From contig NZ_CAXMZT010000014.1 of NCBI RefSeq assembly GCF_964199965.1, positions 17,813-81,812 on the forward strand: 64,000 nucleotides of DNA, written 5' to 3'. Shown here in pieces: positions 34,418 to 43,674 of this stretch. Below the pieces are notes generated by a model that saw nothing but the letters and a program-made list of their open reading frames with translations, was not told where the DNA came from and made no database searches. The translations under genes were made by a program, and so were the position numbers. Numbering within the stretch: position 1 is the stretch's first letter; each line of letters starts with the position of its first letter. Source of the DNA: JAFIFT01 sp020051095 (GTDB taxonomy: Bacteria; Pseudomonadota; Gammaproteobacteria; Legionellales; Legionellaceae).

Positions 34418-36601
34418 TTAGAATGGCACATCCTCTTGCTTCGATAAATTAGCATAGGAAAGCACCAACCACTTGGTGCCATGCAAATCAAAATTCACTT
34501 GCACGCGCTGATGGGCACCGCTGCCTTCAAACGCCAAAATGGTTCCAGCGCCGAACTTGGCATGATAGACCGTCTCTCCCAAACGAAAACCACAATCCGG
34601 ATGCATGGCGCTTGAAAAGGAATTGCCAGAGGTTGTCGGTGTGAAGGCTTTTTGACTTCGCAACGAGTCAATGAGCGCCGATGGTAATTCATGGAGAAAG
34701 CGCGAAGGGCGATGGTACTCTTCGCGACCATACTGCCTTCGGATTTCCGCGTAGGTTAAAATTAACTGCTCCATGGCCCTTGTCATTCCCACATAACATA
34801 ACCGCCGTTCCTCTTCTAATCGACCGGCTTCCTCATGCGATTGCTGGCTCGGAAATACCCCCTCTTCTAAGCCGATGATAAAGACATAAGGAAACTCAAG
34901 ACCTTTGGCAGCATGCAATGTCATCAGGTGGACAGAAAGTTCATGCGCATCGGCTTGCATCTCCCCCGATTCCAGTGATGCGTGGGCGAGAAATCCCCCT
35001 AGTATCGTCAGGGTTTCATCAACATCGCCGCCTTCTTCGAATCGAAACTGCCTGGCTGCGCTGACTAATTCTTTTAAGTTTTCTAGCTTCGCTTCGCCTT
35101 TATCCCCTTTCATATTTTCATAAAGCGTTTCCAAGCCACTGAGTTGAATCACGGTTTGAACTTGTGTTTCAAGGGTGTCAGACGATAAATCATGACGCAT
35201 TTGTTTAATCAGGGTTAAAAACCCAGCTAAGGCATTGGCAGCCCGGGTGGGTAGTCGGTTTTCATCGAGGTGTATCTCGGCCGCCTGCCATAATGACATA
35301 TCATTTTCTCTGGCTTCAACTCGCAAACTATCCACCGTTTTCTCACCAATTCCCCGTGTGGGTAAATTGACCACACGTTCAAAGGCTGTATCATCGTGTT
35401 CATTCAACATTAAGCGCAAATAAGCAAGGGCATCTTTAATTTCAGCGCGCTCAAAAAAACGCATGCCGCCATAAATTCGATACGAAATCCCTGCTCTGAT
35501 TAATGATTCTTCCATTACCCGGGATAACGCATTCGAGCGGTATAAAACCGCAATTTCGTCGGGACGCGTGCCTTTATCTAAAATCTGTTGTATTTTTTCA
35601 GCAACAAATCGCGCTTCTTCAATTTCATTGAAGGCTGAGAACAACATGATTTTTTCGCCATCACTGCCTTCGGTCCATAAGTTCTTTCCCATGCGGCCTT
35701 GATTATTGCTAATTAAATGGTTGGCTGCCTGTAATATAGTTGCTGTGGAACGGTAATTCTGTTCCAAGCGAATGGTATCGACGTGAGAAAAATCACGAAC
35801 AAATTGCTCGATATTTTCAACTTTCGCCCCGCGCCAGCCATAAATGGATTGGTCATCATCACCCACGGCCATCACCGCCATCTCATCGCCGGCTATAAGC
35901 CTTATCCATGCATATTGAATGGTATTGGTATCTTGAAATTCATCCACTAAAATCGCTTGAAATCGCTGACGATAGTGGGCAAGAATCGTTGGGTTATCTC
36001 GCAATAGTTCATGTGCTCTAAGCATCAATTCAGCAAAATCGACAACCCCAGCAATTTGGCAAGCTTGCTCATAAGCCAAATAAATTCGCTGGAGCGTTTT
36101 CTCAGGACCATACGAGAGCGTTTGAATGTGCTTAGCACGAATGCCTTCATCTTTTTTGTTGTTAATATAGGCTTGTGCTTTTTTGGGAGGCCATTGGTCA
36201 GGATCCAGGTTTAACGAAGCAATGACTCGTTTCACCATACGCAATTGATCATCACTATCGAGAATATGAAACTGCTCAGGTAAGTTTGCTTCTTTAAAAT
36301 GACGACGCAACAAGCGGTGGCATAGCCCATGAAACGTTCCCACCCAAAATCCCATCATTGGAATATCAAGCAATTCTTGTAAGCGCGCCTTCATCTCACC
36401 TGCGGCTTTGTTGGTGAAAGTCACCGCAAGGATGGATTGGGGAGATAATTCCATTTCAGCAATCAGCCAGGCAATCCGGCTCACCAACACCCGTGTTTTA
36501 CCACTGCCCGCACCGGCTAAAACCAACATATTGCCTAATGGCGCGGTGACCGCTTCGTATTGCTTATCATTTAACCCATGTAACATCGATAATTGAGACA
36601 T
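34418..36601 (-). CDS. uvrD: DNA helicase II
   Basis: UvrD is an SF1A 3'-5' helicase for nucleotide-excision and mismatch repair. The Walker A site is LAGAGSGKT near residue 32, and motif II is VDEFQDTN. Motif VI is near YVGMTRAM, and the C-terminal Tudor-like region contains VYHAKFGAGTILAFEG, which interacts with RNA polymerase in relatives. Start 36601 (MSQLSML) is preferred over the upstream TTG. Length (728 aa) is normal. mutS lies about 11 kb away in this window. Confidence 0.96.
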   Translation of the reverse strand: MSQLSMLHGLNDKQYEAVTAPLGNMLVLAGAGSGKTRVLVSRIAWLIAEMELSPQSILAVTFTNKAAGEMKARLQELLDIPMMGFWVGTFHGLCHRLLRRHFKEANLPEQFHILDSDDQLRMVKRVIASLNLDPDQWPPKKAQAYINNKKDEGIRAKHIQTLSYGPEKTLQRIYLAYEQACQIAGVVDFAELMLRAHELLRDNPTILAHYRQRFQAILVDEFQDTNTIQYAWIRLIAGDEMAVMAVGDDDQSIYGWRGAKVENIEQFVRDFSHVDTIRLEQNYRSTATILQAANHLISNNQGRMGKNLWTEGSDGEKIMLFSAFNEIEEARFVAEKIQQILDKGTRPDEIAVLYRSNALSRVMEESLIRAGISYRIYGGMRFFERAEIKDALAYLRLMLNEHDDTAFERVVNLPTRGIGEKTVDSLRVEARENDMSLWQAAEIHLDENRLPTRAANALAGFLTLIKQMRHDLSSDTLETQVQTVIQLSGLETLYENMKGDKGEAKLENLKELVSAARQFRFEEGGDVDETLTILGGFLAHASLESGEMQADAHELSVHLMTLHAAKGLEFPYVFIIGLEEGVFPSQQSHEEAGRLEEERRLCYVGMTRAMEQLILTYAEIRRQYGREEYHRPSRFLHELPSALIDSLRSQKAFTPTTSGNSFSSAMHPDCGFRLGETVYHAKFGAGTILAFEGSGAHQRVQVNFDLHGTKWLVLSYANLSKQEDVPF

Positions 36602-36756
36602 AACGCACAAATTCAAAAATTCGAAAGACCTGCATTATGATAAATTTAGCCTAAAATGACAAATGTTGTATTTCGGAAACGGTGAGGGCGCGCAAACGTC
36701 AGGTTAAGTCACCATGCGTTTTAATAGTTCGACTTCTCTTAGCAAGGAAGGAGTGC

Positions 36757-36784
36757 TTTACATTTTAGTCTATTTTGAGATAAT
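36757..36784 (+). promoter_or_regulatory. Putative promoter for the 36809 gene
   Basis: TTTACA (36757-36762) and GATAAT (36779-36784) are separated by 16 bp, placing the start of transcription about 17 bp before the ATG at 36809. A run of T then GAGGAT precedes that ATG. Confidence 0.45.
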
Positions 36785-36808
36785 GGTTTTTTTTTGCCCG
36801 AGGATACC

Positions 36809-37492
36809 ATGGCTGGATTTCTACCTTATTGGATTGCCAATCCCTTAACCAATTTTTTTGGAAACCGTATCGACTTCTCCAATTTTGGTCGCTCCACTCA
36901 AGAAAAAGGGTTGTCCCCGTCGAATTATTCCACCCAACAATTATTGGATAGGGCTTTCATTTGGGGGGGCATTATTGTTGGTGGCGCAGCGGGCTACTTC
37001 TTGAAACAACAACTCCAAGAAGAAGGCAGTCCTTATGCCACAGCACTCTCTATCACCGCCGGTGTATTAGCGGGCTTTTTCCTTACCCACGCTAAGGTTA
37101 GCCAGGCCCGTGTTAGCCATCGGATGCATTTGATAGAACAAATAAATGGAATCGAATCGGGGATTAAAAACTGTTTAGATTCGTATCTCACTCGTTGTGA
37201 TGAAGACGACAGAGCACCAGTGCGAGCAAACATAATGTCATTAATTGAGGATATCAAGCAGTATTCACTGAGCAATCAAGAACGCTCCAATGCGACCTTA
37301 ACCTTACTAAAGCGCAAAGCGGGACTTGAACATCTTTTGACGTCATTGACAGAAGATAAGCAAGATAGTGGTGTTGATTCTAAACAAATCGCTAAATTTT
37401 GGAAACAGGAAAGGCAAATATTATTAAATTCGATTATCGAAGGCCCTGTTGACATACAAAGCTTCACTCAATCGAACACCCACTCAATGTAA
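36809..37492 (+). CDS. Orphan membrane-associated hypothetical protein
   Basis: No family is recognised. The start at ATG 36809 (MAGFLPYW) follows GAGGAT; an in-frame TTG upstream is rejected. Residues about 50-70 and 80-97 are two hydrophobic stretches (GGIIVGGAAGYFL and ITAGVLAGFFLTH) that could form a membrane hairpin. They are followed by about 130 residues of soluble, charged and probably helical sequence. No signal peptide is seen. The gene is a single unit between uvrD (divergent) and a dispersed hairpin repeat. It could be a Legionella-lineage protein, perhaps an effector; this is not provable from sequence. Confidence 0.65.
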   Translation: MAGFLPYWIANPLTNFFGNRIDFSNFGRSTQEKGLSPSNYSTQQLLDRAFIWGGIIVGGAAGYFLKQQLQEEGSPYATALSITAGVLAGFFLTHAKVSQARVSHRMHLIEQINGIESGIKNCLDSYLTRCDEDDRAPVRANIMSLIEDIKQYSLSNQERSNATLTLLKRKAGLEHLLTSLTEDKQDSGVDSKQIAKFWKQERQILLNSIIEGPVDIQSFTQSNTHSM

Positions 37493-37501
37493 TATCAAGC
37501 T

Positions 37502-37573
37502 GTCGGGCCAAGGCCCGACCTACAATTTTTGTTTTCCTCGGCTCATAGCTCGTAGGTTGGGCTTTAGCCCAAC
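37502..37573. repeat. Double-hairpin dispersed repeat
   Basis: Two perfect 8-bp-stem hairpins, GTCGGGCC/GGCCCGAC (37502-37519) and GTTGGGCT/AGCCCAAC (37556-37573), are themselves arranged as an inverted pair. GGCCCGACCTAC is roughly complementary to GTAGGTTGGGC. This pattern is typical of REP/BIME-type intergenic repeats. No T-run is present. A related stretch, TAGGTCGAGCCCAAACC, occurs after proS near 26207. Confidence 0.7.
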
Positions 37574-37664
37574 GATAAATGTGTTCCTTCCCCTCACTTT
37601 TTAAAATTCCCTGCTACACTTGTTAAGGTAACAAACTTATCTTTTTCAAACGACAATGGAGATC

Positions 37665-38021
37665 ATGATGAAAAAAGGTACTCAACTCGCTCTAGCAGCG
37701 ATTTTAGGCAGCACGATGGCAAGTGCTGCCAATGCAGGTCAAGTGGATGCTTTTGATATTGGAAAAGTGTTTGACGATGGTTTTAGTTTATATATCCAGC
37801 CCAAAAATCTGATTGGCCAACATGTGAAAATGATCGGTCAGAATAATAAAATCACGGGGAAATTTGTGGTGATGAATGCAACCGTCAACTGCAGCGGAAG
37901 TGACAAAACCATTACCTTAATGTTAAAAAATAAAGATACCGGAAAATCCGAAACCATCACCAAAAATATTAAAAGTAACAGCAGCGAGTTGCTTTGCCAA
38001 AGCCCCGTTGGCTACAATTAA
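37665..38021 (+). CDS. Small secreted hypothetical protein
   Basis: A clear signal peptide (about residues 1-24, cleaving after NANAG) precedes a domain of roughly 95 residues. That domain has two cysteines (NATVNCSG and SSELLCQSP) that could form a disulfide, and it is rich in Lys, Asn and beta-prone stretches. The start is MMKKG at 37665; an ATG nine bases upstream lies in the ribosome site region (GGAG). No family is recognised. Its likely location is periplasmic or extracellular. A strong hairpin follows the stop. Confidence 0.75.
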   Translation: MMKKGTQLALAAILGSTMASAANAGQVDAFDIGKVFDDGFSLYIQPKNLIGQHVKMIGQNNKITGKFVVMNATVNCSGSDKTITLMLKNKDTGKSETITKNIKSNSSELLCQSPVGYN

Positions 38022-38028
38022 TCGCTCC

Positions 38029-38054
38029 CCCGAGTAAGCATCAGCTTACTCGGG
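38029..38054 (+). terminator. Hairpin terminator between small secreted gene and argH
   Basis: CCCGAGTAAGC and GCTTACTCGGG form a perfect 11-bp stem around a 4-nt loop. The T-run after it is weak (AACATTTCTT), so it may act as a bidirectional, partly Rho-aided terminator for the converging argH operon. Confidence 0.65.
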
Positions 38055-38062
38055 AACATTTC

Positions 38063-39487
38063 TTAGGATACCTTCACTTGCAAAACCTCAGATTTCTTAG
38101 CTAACCAGTCAGCTACGTGTTGCAAATCATGACCTGCCTGGTTTATTTGAGCTAATACAGACGCTTTGGCAGTTCCCCCATGCGCTGAATGGGCTTCAAC
38201 GACTTGCTCGCAAGCTAGGCAAGCATACACGTCCTCTTCGAAAGCGGAACAAAAAGACATTAATGTTGAGAGCGGTAATGTGAGTAACGTTTGATTTTGC
38301 TCCAAACAATGACGAACTAACTGCCCCGTCACTTCATGGGCTTGTCTAAAGGTTAGTCCTTTTTGAGTTAGGTAATTCGCCAATTGTGTCGCATTGGAGA
38401 AGTCATTTTCGACCGCAGATAACATGGTTTCTTGCTGAATGGCCATGGATTTTAGCATCTCAGGATAAATGGTCAGGGTATTGGTGAGTGTTTTTACCAC
38501 ATCAAACAACCCTTCTTTATCTTCTTGCAGATCTTTATTGTACGCTAATGGCAAACCTTTCAGGGTTGTTAATAACCCCATCAAGGATCCATAGACCCTT
38601 CCCACTTTTCCTCTTGCTAATTCTGCCACATCCGGGTTTTTTTTCTGCGGCATCATGCTACTACCGGTGCAAAACGCATCATCTAAGGTGATAAACGAAA
38701 ATTCTTGACTAGACCACAAGATTATCTCTTCACTTAACTTGGATAAATGCATCATAATCAAGGAGGCATCGAATAAAAATTCGGCGATGAAATCGCGATT
38801 ACTCACCGCATCCAAGCTGTTTTCATACACACCATCGAAATTGAGTAACGATGCGACATACGCCCTATCCACAGCCACCCCGCTGCCAGCTAAAGCCCCC
38901 GCTCCCAAGGGACTGATATTAACACTGGCAAATAAATTTTTTAAACGCTGGATGTCTCGAATAAACATAAAGCAATAGGCCATCATATGGTGGGCAAACC
39001 GAACGGGTTCTGCGCGTTGCAAATGGGTATAACCCGGCATAATCACATCGATATGGGTGTTTGCCAACTCCATGAATGCCATCGCTAATTGATGCAGTAA
39101 TCCGATGTTTTGCAGGAGGTGATAACGCATATATAAATGTAAATCGAGCGCCACTTGATCATTTCGACTTCTTCCAGTGTGTAGCTTTCCTGCCTCCTCG
39201 CCAATGAGCTCAAACAACAATCGTTCGATATTCATATGAATATCCTCATCAGCCACCGAAAAACTGACTTCTTGTCGTTTAATCCTATCGTGAATGGTGA
39301 CTAAGCCATGACGAATCTTGTTAGCTGATTCTTCACTGATTAAATGACATTTTCCCAGCATAGTCACATGGGCAAGACTGCCTTGAATATCAAATTCCGC
39401 TAATGCTTGGTCAAATTGAATCGAAGCGCAATACTCATCAACTAACGCATGGGTTTCTTGATTAAATCGGCCGCCCCATAATTTCAT
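38063..39487 (-). CDS. argH: Argininosuccinate lyase
   Basis: ArgH splits argininosuccinate into arginine and fumarate, the last step of arginine synthesis. The fumarase/aspartase signature SSMMPQKKNPD lies near residue 280, and GRSRNDQVALD near 105 is the conserved region I. Length (474 aa) is slightly above the usual 460. Its ATG overlaps the argG stop as ATGA (39484-39487). It is the distal gene of the six-gene arg operon. Confidence 0.97.
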   Translation of the reverse strand: MKLWGGRFNQETHALVDEYCASIQFDQALAEFDIQGSLAHVTMLGKCHLISEESANKIRHGLVTIHDRIKRQEVSFSVADEDIHMNIERLLFELIGEEAGKLHTGRSRNDQVALDLHLYMRYHLLQNIGLLHQLAMAFMELANTHIDVIMPGYTHLQRAEPVRFAHHMMAYCFMFIRDIQRLKNLFASVNISPLGAGALAGSGVAVDRAYVASLLNFDGVYENSLDAVSNRDFIAEFLFDASLIMMHLSKLSEEIILWSSQEFSFITLDDAFCTGSSMMPQKKNPDVAELARGKVGRVYGSLMGLLTTLKGLPLAYNKDLQEDKEGLFDVVKTLTNTLTIYPEMLKSMAIQQETMLSAVENDFSNATQLANYLTQKGLTFRQAHEVTGQLVRHCLEQNQTLLTLPLSTLMSFCSAFEEDVYACLACEQVVEAHSAHGGTAKASVLAQINQAGHDLQHVADWLAKKSEVLQVKVS

Positions 39488-40698
39488 GACTCTACCCCTT
39501 GGTGATTAACAATGGCGTTAACCTGAGAAGGTAATCCCCAAATTTTAATAAATCCGGTAGCCGCCTGATGATCAAATTTATCACCCGCTTGATACGTGGC
39601 TAGGTCCAGTTGATATAACGATTGAGCGGATTTTCTGCCAATCACAACTGCGTTTCCTTTGTGTAATTTCATCCTGACAACGCCATTGACTGTTTTTTGT
39701 GTTTCATCGATAAAGACATTGATTGCTTCAAATAACGGTGAAAACCACAGGCCGTCATAGACAAGATTTGCAAACTTTTGCTCAATAATGGCTTTGAAGT
39801 GCATCATATCGCGGGTTAAGCAGAGCGATTCCAGTGCTTGGTGTGCTTTAATTAATGTTAATGCGGCGGGAGCCTCATAGATTTCTCTTGATTTGATGCC
39901 GACTAATCGATTTTCCACATGATCGATTCGGCCAACACCGTGGGCCCCTGCCATTTCATTGAGTTCCACAATGATTTGCTCAAATGGCTTACTTACCCCA
40001 TTGAGCTGGGTCGGGATCCCTTTCTCAAAGGAAATATCGATGATGAGTTCGCTATCAGGCGTCTTATCGATAGCTTGTGTCCAGGCGTAGGCCTCTTCAG
40101 GCGGCGCTGCCCAAGGGTCTTCCAACACACCGCATTCGCAGCTTCGCCCCCATAAATTTAAATCTATGCTAAACGGATTTTTCAAGTTGATTGGTAATGG
40201 AATACCATGCTTTTCGGCATACATAATTGCTTGTTCACGACTCATGGGAGACTCACGAACCGGTGCGACGATTTTTAAGTTTGGATCCAATGTGTTGATC
40301 GACACATCAAACCTGACTTGATCGTTGCCTTTTCCAGTGCATCCGTGTGCGACGGCCACAGCCCCTTCTTGGTGGGCAATTTCCACTAACTTTTTAGCAA
40401 TCAGCGGTCTTGAAAGCGCTGAGACTAACGGATAGACCCCTTCATACAAGGCATTCGCCTTGAGTGCTTTGCTTAAATACTGTTGGGCAAATTCTGCCTT
40501 TAAATCGACGACATGCGATTGAATAGCCCCGACTTTCAAGGCCTTATCTTTGATCGTTTGTAAATCCTTTCCCTCACCCACATCAGCCGAAACAGCGATC
40601 ACATCATAATGGTAAGTATCTTGGAGCCATTTAATCGCCACCGATGTGTCTAAGCCGCCAGAATAGGCGAGTACAATTTTTTGATTGGTCATGTTCAT
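39484..40698 (-). CDS. argG: Argininosuccinate synthase
   Basis: ArgG joins citrulline and aspartate with ATP to form argininosuccinate. The N-terminal PP-loop AYSGGLDTSVAI and the GCTGKGNDQVRFD segment are diagnostic. Length (404 aa) is normal. The ATG at 40698 overlaps the argF stop as ATGA, but the internal ATG at 40692 (MTNQK) has GGGGA at better distance, so either could be used. Confidence 0.97.
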   Translation of the reverse strand: MNMTNQKIVLAYSGGLDTSVAIKWLQDTYHYDVIAVSADVGEGKDLQTIKDKALKVGAIQSHVVDLKAEFAQQYLSKALKANALYEGVYPLVSALSRPLIAKKLVEIAHQEGAVAVAHGCTGKGNDQVRFDVSINTLDPNLKIVAPVRESPMSREQAIMYAEKHGIPLPINLKNPFSIDLNLWGRSCECGVLEDPWAAPPEEAYAWTQAIDKTPDSELIIDISFEKGIPTQLNGVSKPFEQIIVELNEMAGAHGVGRIDHVENRLVGIKSREIYEAPAALTLIKAHQALESLCLTRDMMHFKAIIEQKFANLVYDGLWFSPLFEAINVFIDETQKTVNGVVRMKLHKGNAVVIGRKSAQSLYQLDLATYQAGDKFDHQAATGFIKIWGLPSQVNAIVNHQGVES

Positions 40699-41597
40699 TC
40701 CCCGTAATTCATTAATAAATATAACAATGCTTTTTGCACATGCATTCGATTTTCACTTTGTTGGAATATCACCGAATTGGGGGCATCGGGTAAGGTTTCA
40801 CTCACTTCTTTGCCTCGCTCCATCGGCATGCAATGCATAAAGACAGCATTTTCTTGAGCGTTAGCCATCAAAGCCTCATTGACTTGATACCCTTGAAAAT
40901 CCTGCTCATTTTTTTGTGCAAATCCCATACTCGTCCAAACATCGGTATACACCGCATGACAATTCATCACTGCCTCTTGGGGATGACTAAAAGCCTTGAC
41001 CATGGCGGGATCCTCAAGCATCTCAATGACCGATTGGTCCGGTTCAAAACCCGGTGGGCAACAATAATGAACCGTCACCCCCATTTTATTCGCTAATAGC
41101 ATCAAGCTATGTAAAACGTTATTCCCATCGCCTAGGTAAGCAATTTTCAACCCGTCCAACTGGCCGAATACTTCATAGAGTGTCATTAAATCTGCCAGTG
41201 ACTGGCAGGGATGAAACTTATCCGTCAACCCATTGATGATTGGTATCTTGGCATAGGCTTTCATCACTGCCAAGTCCTCGTCGTCAAAAGTACGAATCAT
41301 CATCGCTTGACAATACCCTTGAATCACACGAATAAAATCTTGTGGCAACTCGGATTTACGCGAAGCAGTGACGCTTTCTATCGCTTGTGCACCCAGTTGA
41401 CTGATAGCGGCGGTGAAACTAAATCGGGTTCGTAAGGAAGGTTTTTCGAAAATCAGGGCCACGCATTGATTCGGAAATGCATTGGCATGAAGTAAGGGGT
41501 TGCTCTTCATCTGGCATGCCAGGGTTAAAAGCATTTCAATATCGTGTTTACTCAACTCATGGCCAGTTAACACATGTTTTGTGGATAATTTTGTCAT
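40695..41597 (-). CDS. argF: Ornithine carbamoyltransferase
   Basis: ArgF makes citrulline from ornithine and carbamoyl phosphate. Carbamoyl-phosphate binding residues are in FEKPSLRTRFSF (SLRTR variant of STRT). The ornithine loop contains DVWTSMG, and the catalytic Cys loop is HCMP rather than HCLP. The start at 41597 (MTKLSTKH) has GGAGGTGG upstream. Length is 300 aa, typical of the anabolic enzyme. It overlaps argB as ATGA. Confidence 0.94.
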   Translation of the reverse strand: MTKLSTKHVLTGHELSKHDIEMLLTLACQMKSNPLLHANAFPNQCVALIFEKPSLRTRFSFTAAISQLGAQAIESVTASRKSELPQDFIRVIQGYCQAMMIRTFDDEDLAVMKAYAKIPIINGLTDKFHPCQSLADLMTLYEVFGQLDGLKIAYLGDGNNVLHSLMLLANKMGVTVHYCCPPGFEPDQSVIEMLEDPAMVKAFSHPQEAVMNCHAVYTDVWTSMGFAQKNEQDFQGYQVNEALMANAQENAVFMHCMPMERGKEVSETLPDAPNSVIFQQSENRMHVQKALLYLLMNYGE

Positions 41598-42475
41598 AGA
41601 GCCACCTCCAACATATGACTGATTTGCGAATGACATAAGGTACCAACACCTTTGGCGGTAAAAAGCTCTTCAAGCAGCACATGCTTGTGGTTACCATTGA
41701 GAATGTGAACATGGTTAAGATGGGATTTTAATGCAGCAATAATGGCTTTGCATTTGACTAACATCCCACCTTGAACTGTATGATTGATAATCAAGGTTTC
41801 AAGTTCATCTAACGATACGTCAGATATCAAACAACCCTGTTTATCATAAATTCCCGCTTGATCAGTTAAATAAATCAATTTATCCACGTTTAAAGCAATG
41901 GCTAATTGGCAAGCAGCATAATCGGCATTAATATTCATGGGGTTACCTTGCTGATTAACACCCATGGGCGCAATCACCGGAATCACACTAGATACACTGG
42001 ATTGCTCTTTCAGTAAGCTAAGAATAGGCAACACATTGACCGATTTAATCATTCCCACATAACCGTGTTCCTGACTATAAGGATCACATAGGAGCATGTT
42101 ATTATCGCTGCCGGATAAGCCTGTTGCATGCAGGCCAATATGATTTAACTGCCTAACGAGTTGTTTATTGACGTGGCCGCATAACACCATTTCAATGAGG
42201 TGGACCGCCTCAAACGATGTCACTCTTAAACCATCCAGAAATGTCGTTTCAACGCCATGGGCTTGTAAGGTTTGATTGATAGCCTTGCTACCACCATGCA
42301 CAATCACAACATGAATACCTGCTTGCGTTAATAATTTTAAATCCAGGCAAATTTGTTCGAGATTCCCATTTTCCTCCAAAATGGAACCTCCCAGCTTAAT
42401 TAAAAAAGTCTTGCCGCGAAACTGATTCACATAAGTAATAGCATCAATGATTTGAGAGACATGCGGATGATTCAT
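41594..42475 (-). CDS. argB: Acetylglutamate kinase
   Basis: ArgB phosphorylates N-acetylglutamate. The amino-acid-kinase fold is seen in IKLGGSILEE at the N terminus, VIVHGGSKAIN near residue 57 and NINADYAACQLAIAL near 180. Length (293 aa) is normal for the longer, often arginine-sensitive group, but whether it is feedback-inhibited cannot be read directly. It overlaps argJ as ATGA and feeds ArgC directly. Confidence 0.93.
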   Translation of the reverse strand: MNHPHVSQIIDAITYVNQFRGKTFLIKLGGSILEENGNLEQICLDLKLLTQAGIHVVIVHGGSKAINQTLQAHGVETTFLDGLRVTSFEAVHLIEMVLCGHVNKQLVRQLNHIGLHATGLSGSDNNMLLCDPYSQEHGYVGMIKSVNVLPILSLLKEQSSVSSVIPVIAPMGVNQQGNPMNINADYAACQLAIALNVDKLIYLTDQAGIYDKQGCLISDVSLDELETLIINHTVQGGMLVKCKAIIAALKSHLNHVHILNGNHKHVLLEELFTAKGVGTLCHSQISHMLEVAL

Positions 42476-43674
42476 GACAAATACTCCGCATTAATTTTGA
42501 CGTACTTCTCCGTCAAGTCACATCCCCACGCCGTGGCAGACTTACCTCCCTGATTAAAATCGATGGTAATGCAAACGGTGTCTTCTTTCATTTTTTCTTT
42601 TAAACTATCCAATTGTTCATCCAGCACTGGGGCGCCTTGTTTAAATACCCAGACGTTTTGAATCCCAATATCGCATTGATGAAGTTGCTCGGATGTCACC
42701 CCTTCATTGCCTAGTTTGGCTAAGATCCTTCCCCAATTAGGGCTTTCGCCATAAATGGCTGTTTTGACCAAAGAGCTTGTGGTCACGCTTCTGGCAATTT
42801 TTTTTGCCAATGTTTCATCGTCTAAGCCTTGAACGGTGACTTCAATTAATTTGCTAGCACCCTCGCCATCTCTGGCAATGCTTTTTGCCAGCTCAACCAT
42901 AATTTCCTCAACCGCGTTAGCAAATAATGCCAAATCCTGTTCGTGACTAATCGCTACGCCACTGCACCCATTCGCCATCATAAACACACAGTCGTTAGTC
43001 GATGGGTCTGCGTCAACACTTATCATATTGAAGCTCTTATCACAGGCATGCTTGAGAATTTGCGTGGACTTTTCCATGCTAATTGCCGCATCGGTTAAAA
43101 TATAACCCAACATGGTTGCCATGTTCGGGTGAATCATGCCCGATCCTTTGCAAATACCCGTGATATGAACCGGTTTGCCACCAATCGTAATTTCCTTATA
43201 AACCGTTTTAGGCACCAAATCGGTGGTTAGAATTGCCAATGCAAATTTCTCTGCCACGTTTGACACCCCTTTTACCAATAGCTCGATGGAATCAACAATT
43301 TTATCGATTTCAAGTTGCGCACCGATGACCCCAGTGGATGCTGTCAGCACTTGATTGGAAGCGCATGAAAGTGCACTGGCCGTGACATCCGCCATTAACT
43401 GGTTATTGATAATGCCAATGTCTCCCGTCGCAGCATTCGCTTGGCCACTATTGGTGATAATGGCCCTGATGTTGTTAGCCGGTAATAGCGCTTTACAATA
43501 TTGAATGGGTGCTGCTTGACAGGCATTTTGGGTAAACACCGCTGTTGTCACACAATCCTTTTCAGAAATAATCATTCCCAAATCCGGGCGAAATCGTCTC
43601 ACACCGCAATTGACCCCACCGGCACTAAACCCTGTGGGTAGTTTGGTTCGATAAATACCTGCCCCTAGATTCAT
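42472..43674 (-). CDS. argJ: Glutamate N-acetyltransferase / ornithine acetyltransferase (ArgJ)
   Basis: ArgJ transfers the acetyl group from N-acetylornithine to glutamate, and in bifunctional forms also uses acetyl-CoA. Self-cleavage occurs before the nucleophile threonine, here T187 in HPNMATMLGY. Length (400 aa) is normal. Because neither argA nor argE is visible here, the bifunctional form would make the pathway complete with least extra input; that is an inference. It overlaps argC as ATGA. Confidence 0.95.
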   Translation of the reverse strand: MNLGAGIYRTKLPTGFSAGGVNCGVRRFRPDLGMIISEKDCVTTAVFTQNACQAAPIQYCKALLPANNIRAIITNSGQANAATGDIGIINNQLMADVTASALSCASNQVLTASTGVIGAQLEIDKIVDSIELLVKGVSNVAEKFALAILTTDLVPKTVYKEITIGGKPVHITGICKGSGMIHPNMATMLGYILTDAAISMEKSTQILKHACDKSFNMISVDADPSTNDCVFMMANGCSGVAISHEQDLALFANAVEEIMVELAKSIARDGEGASKLIEVTVQGLDDETLAKKIARSVTTSSLVKTAIYGESPNWGRILAKLGNEGVTSEQLHQCDIGIQNVWVFKQGAPVLDEQLDSLKEKMKEDTVCITIDFNQGGKSATAWGCDLTEKYVKINAEYLS

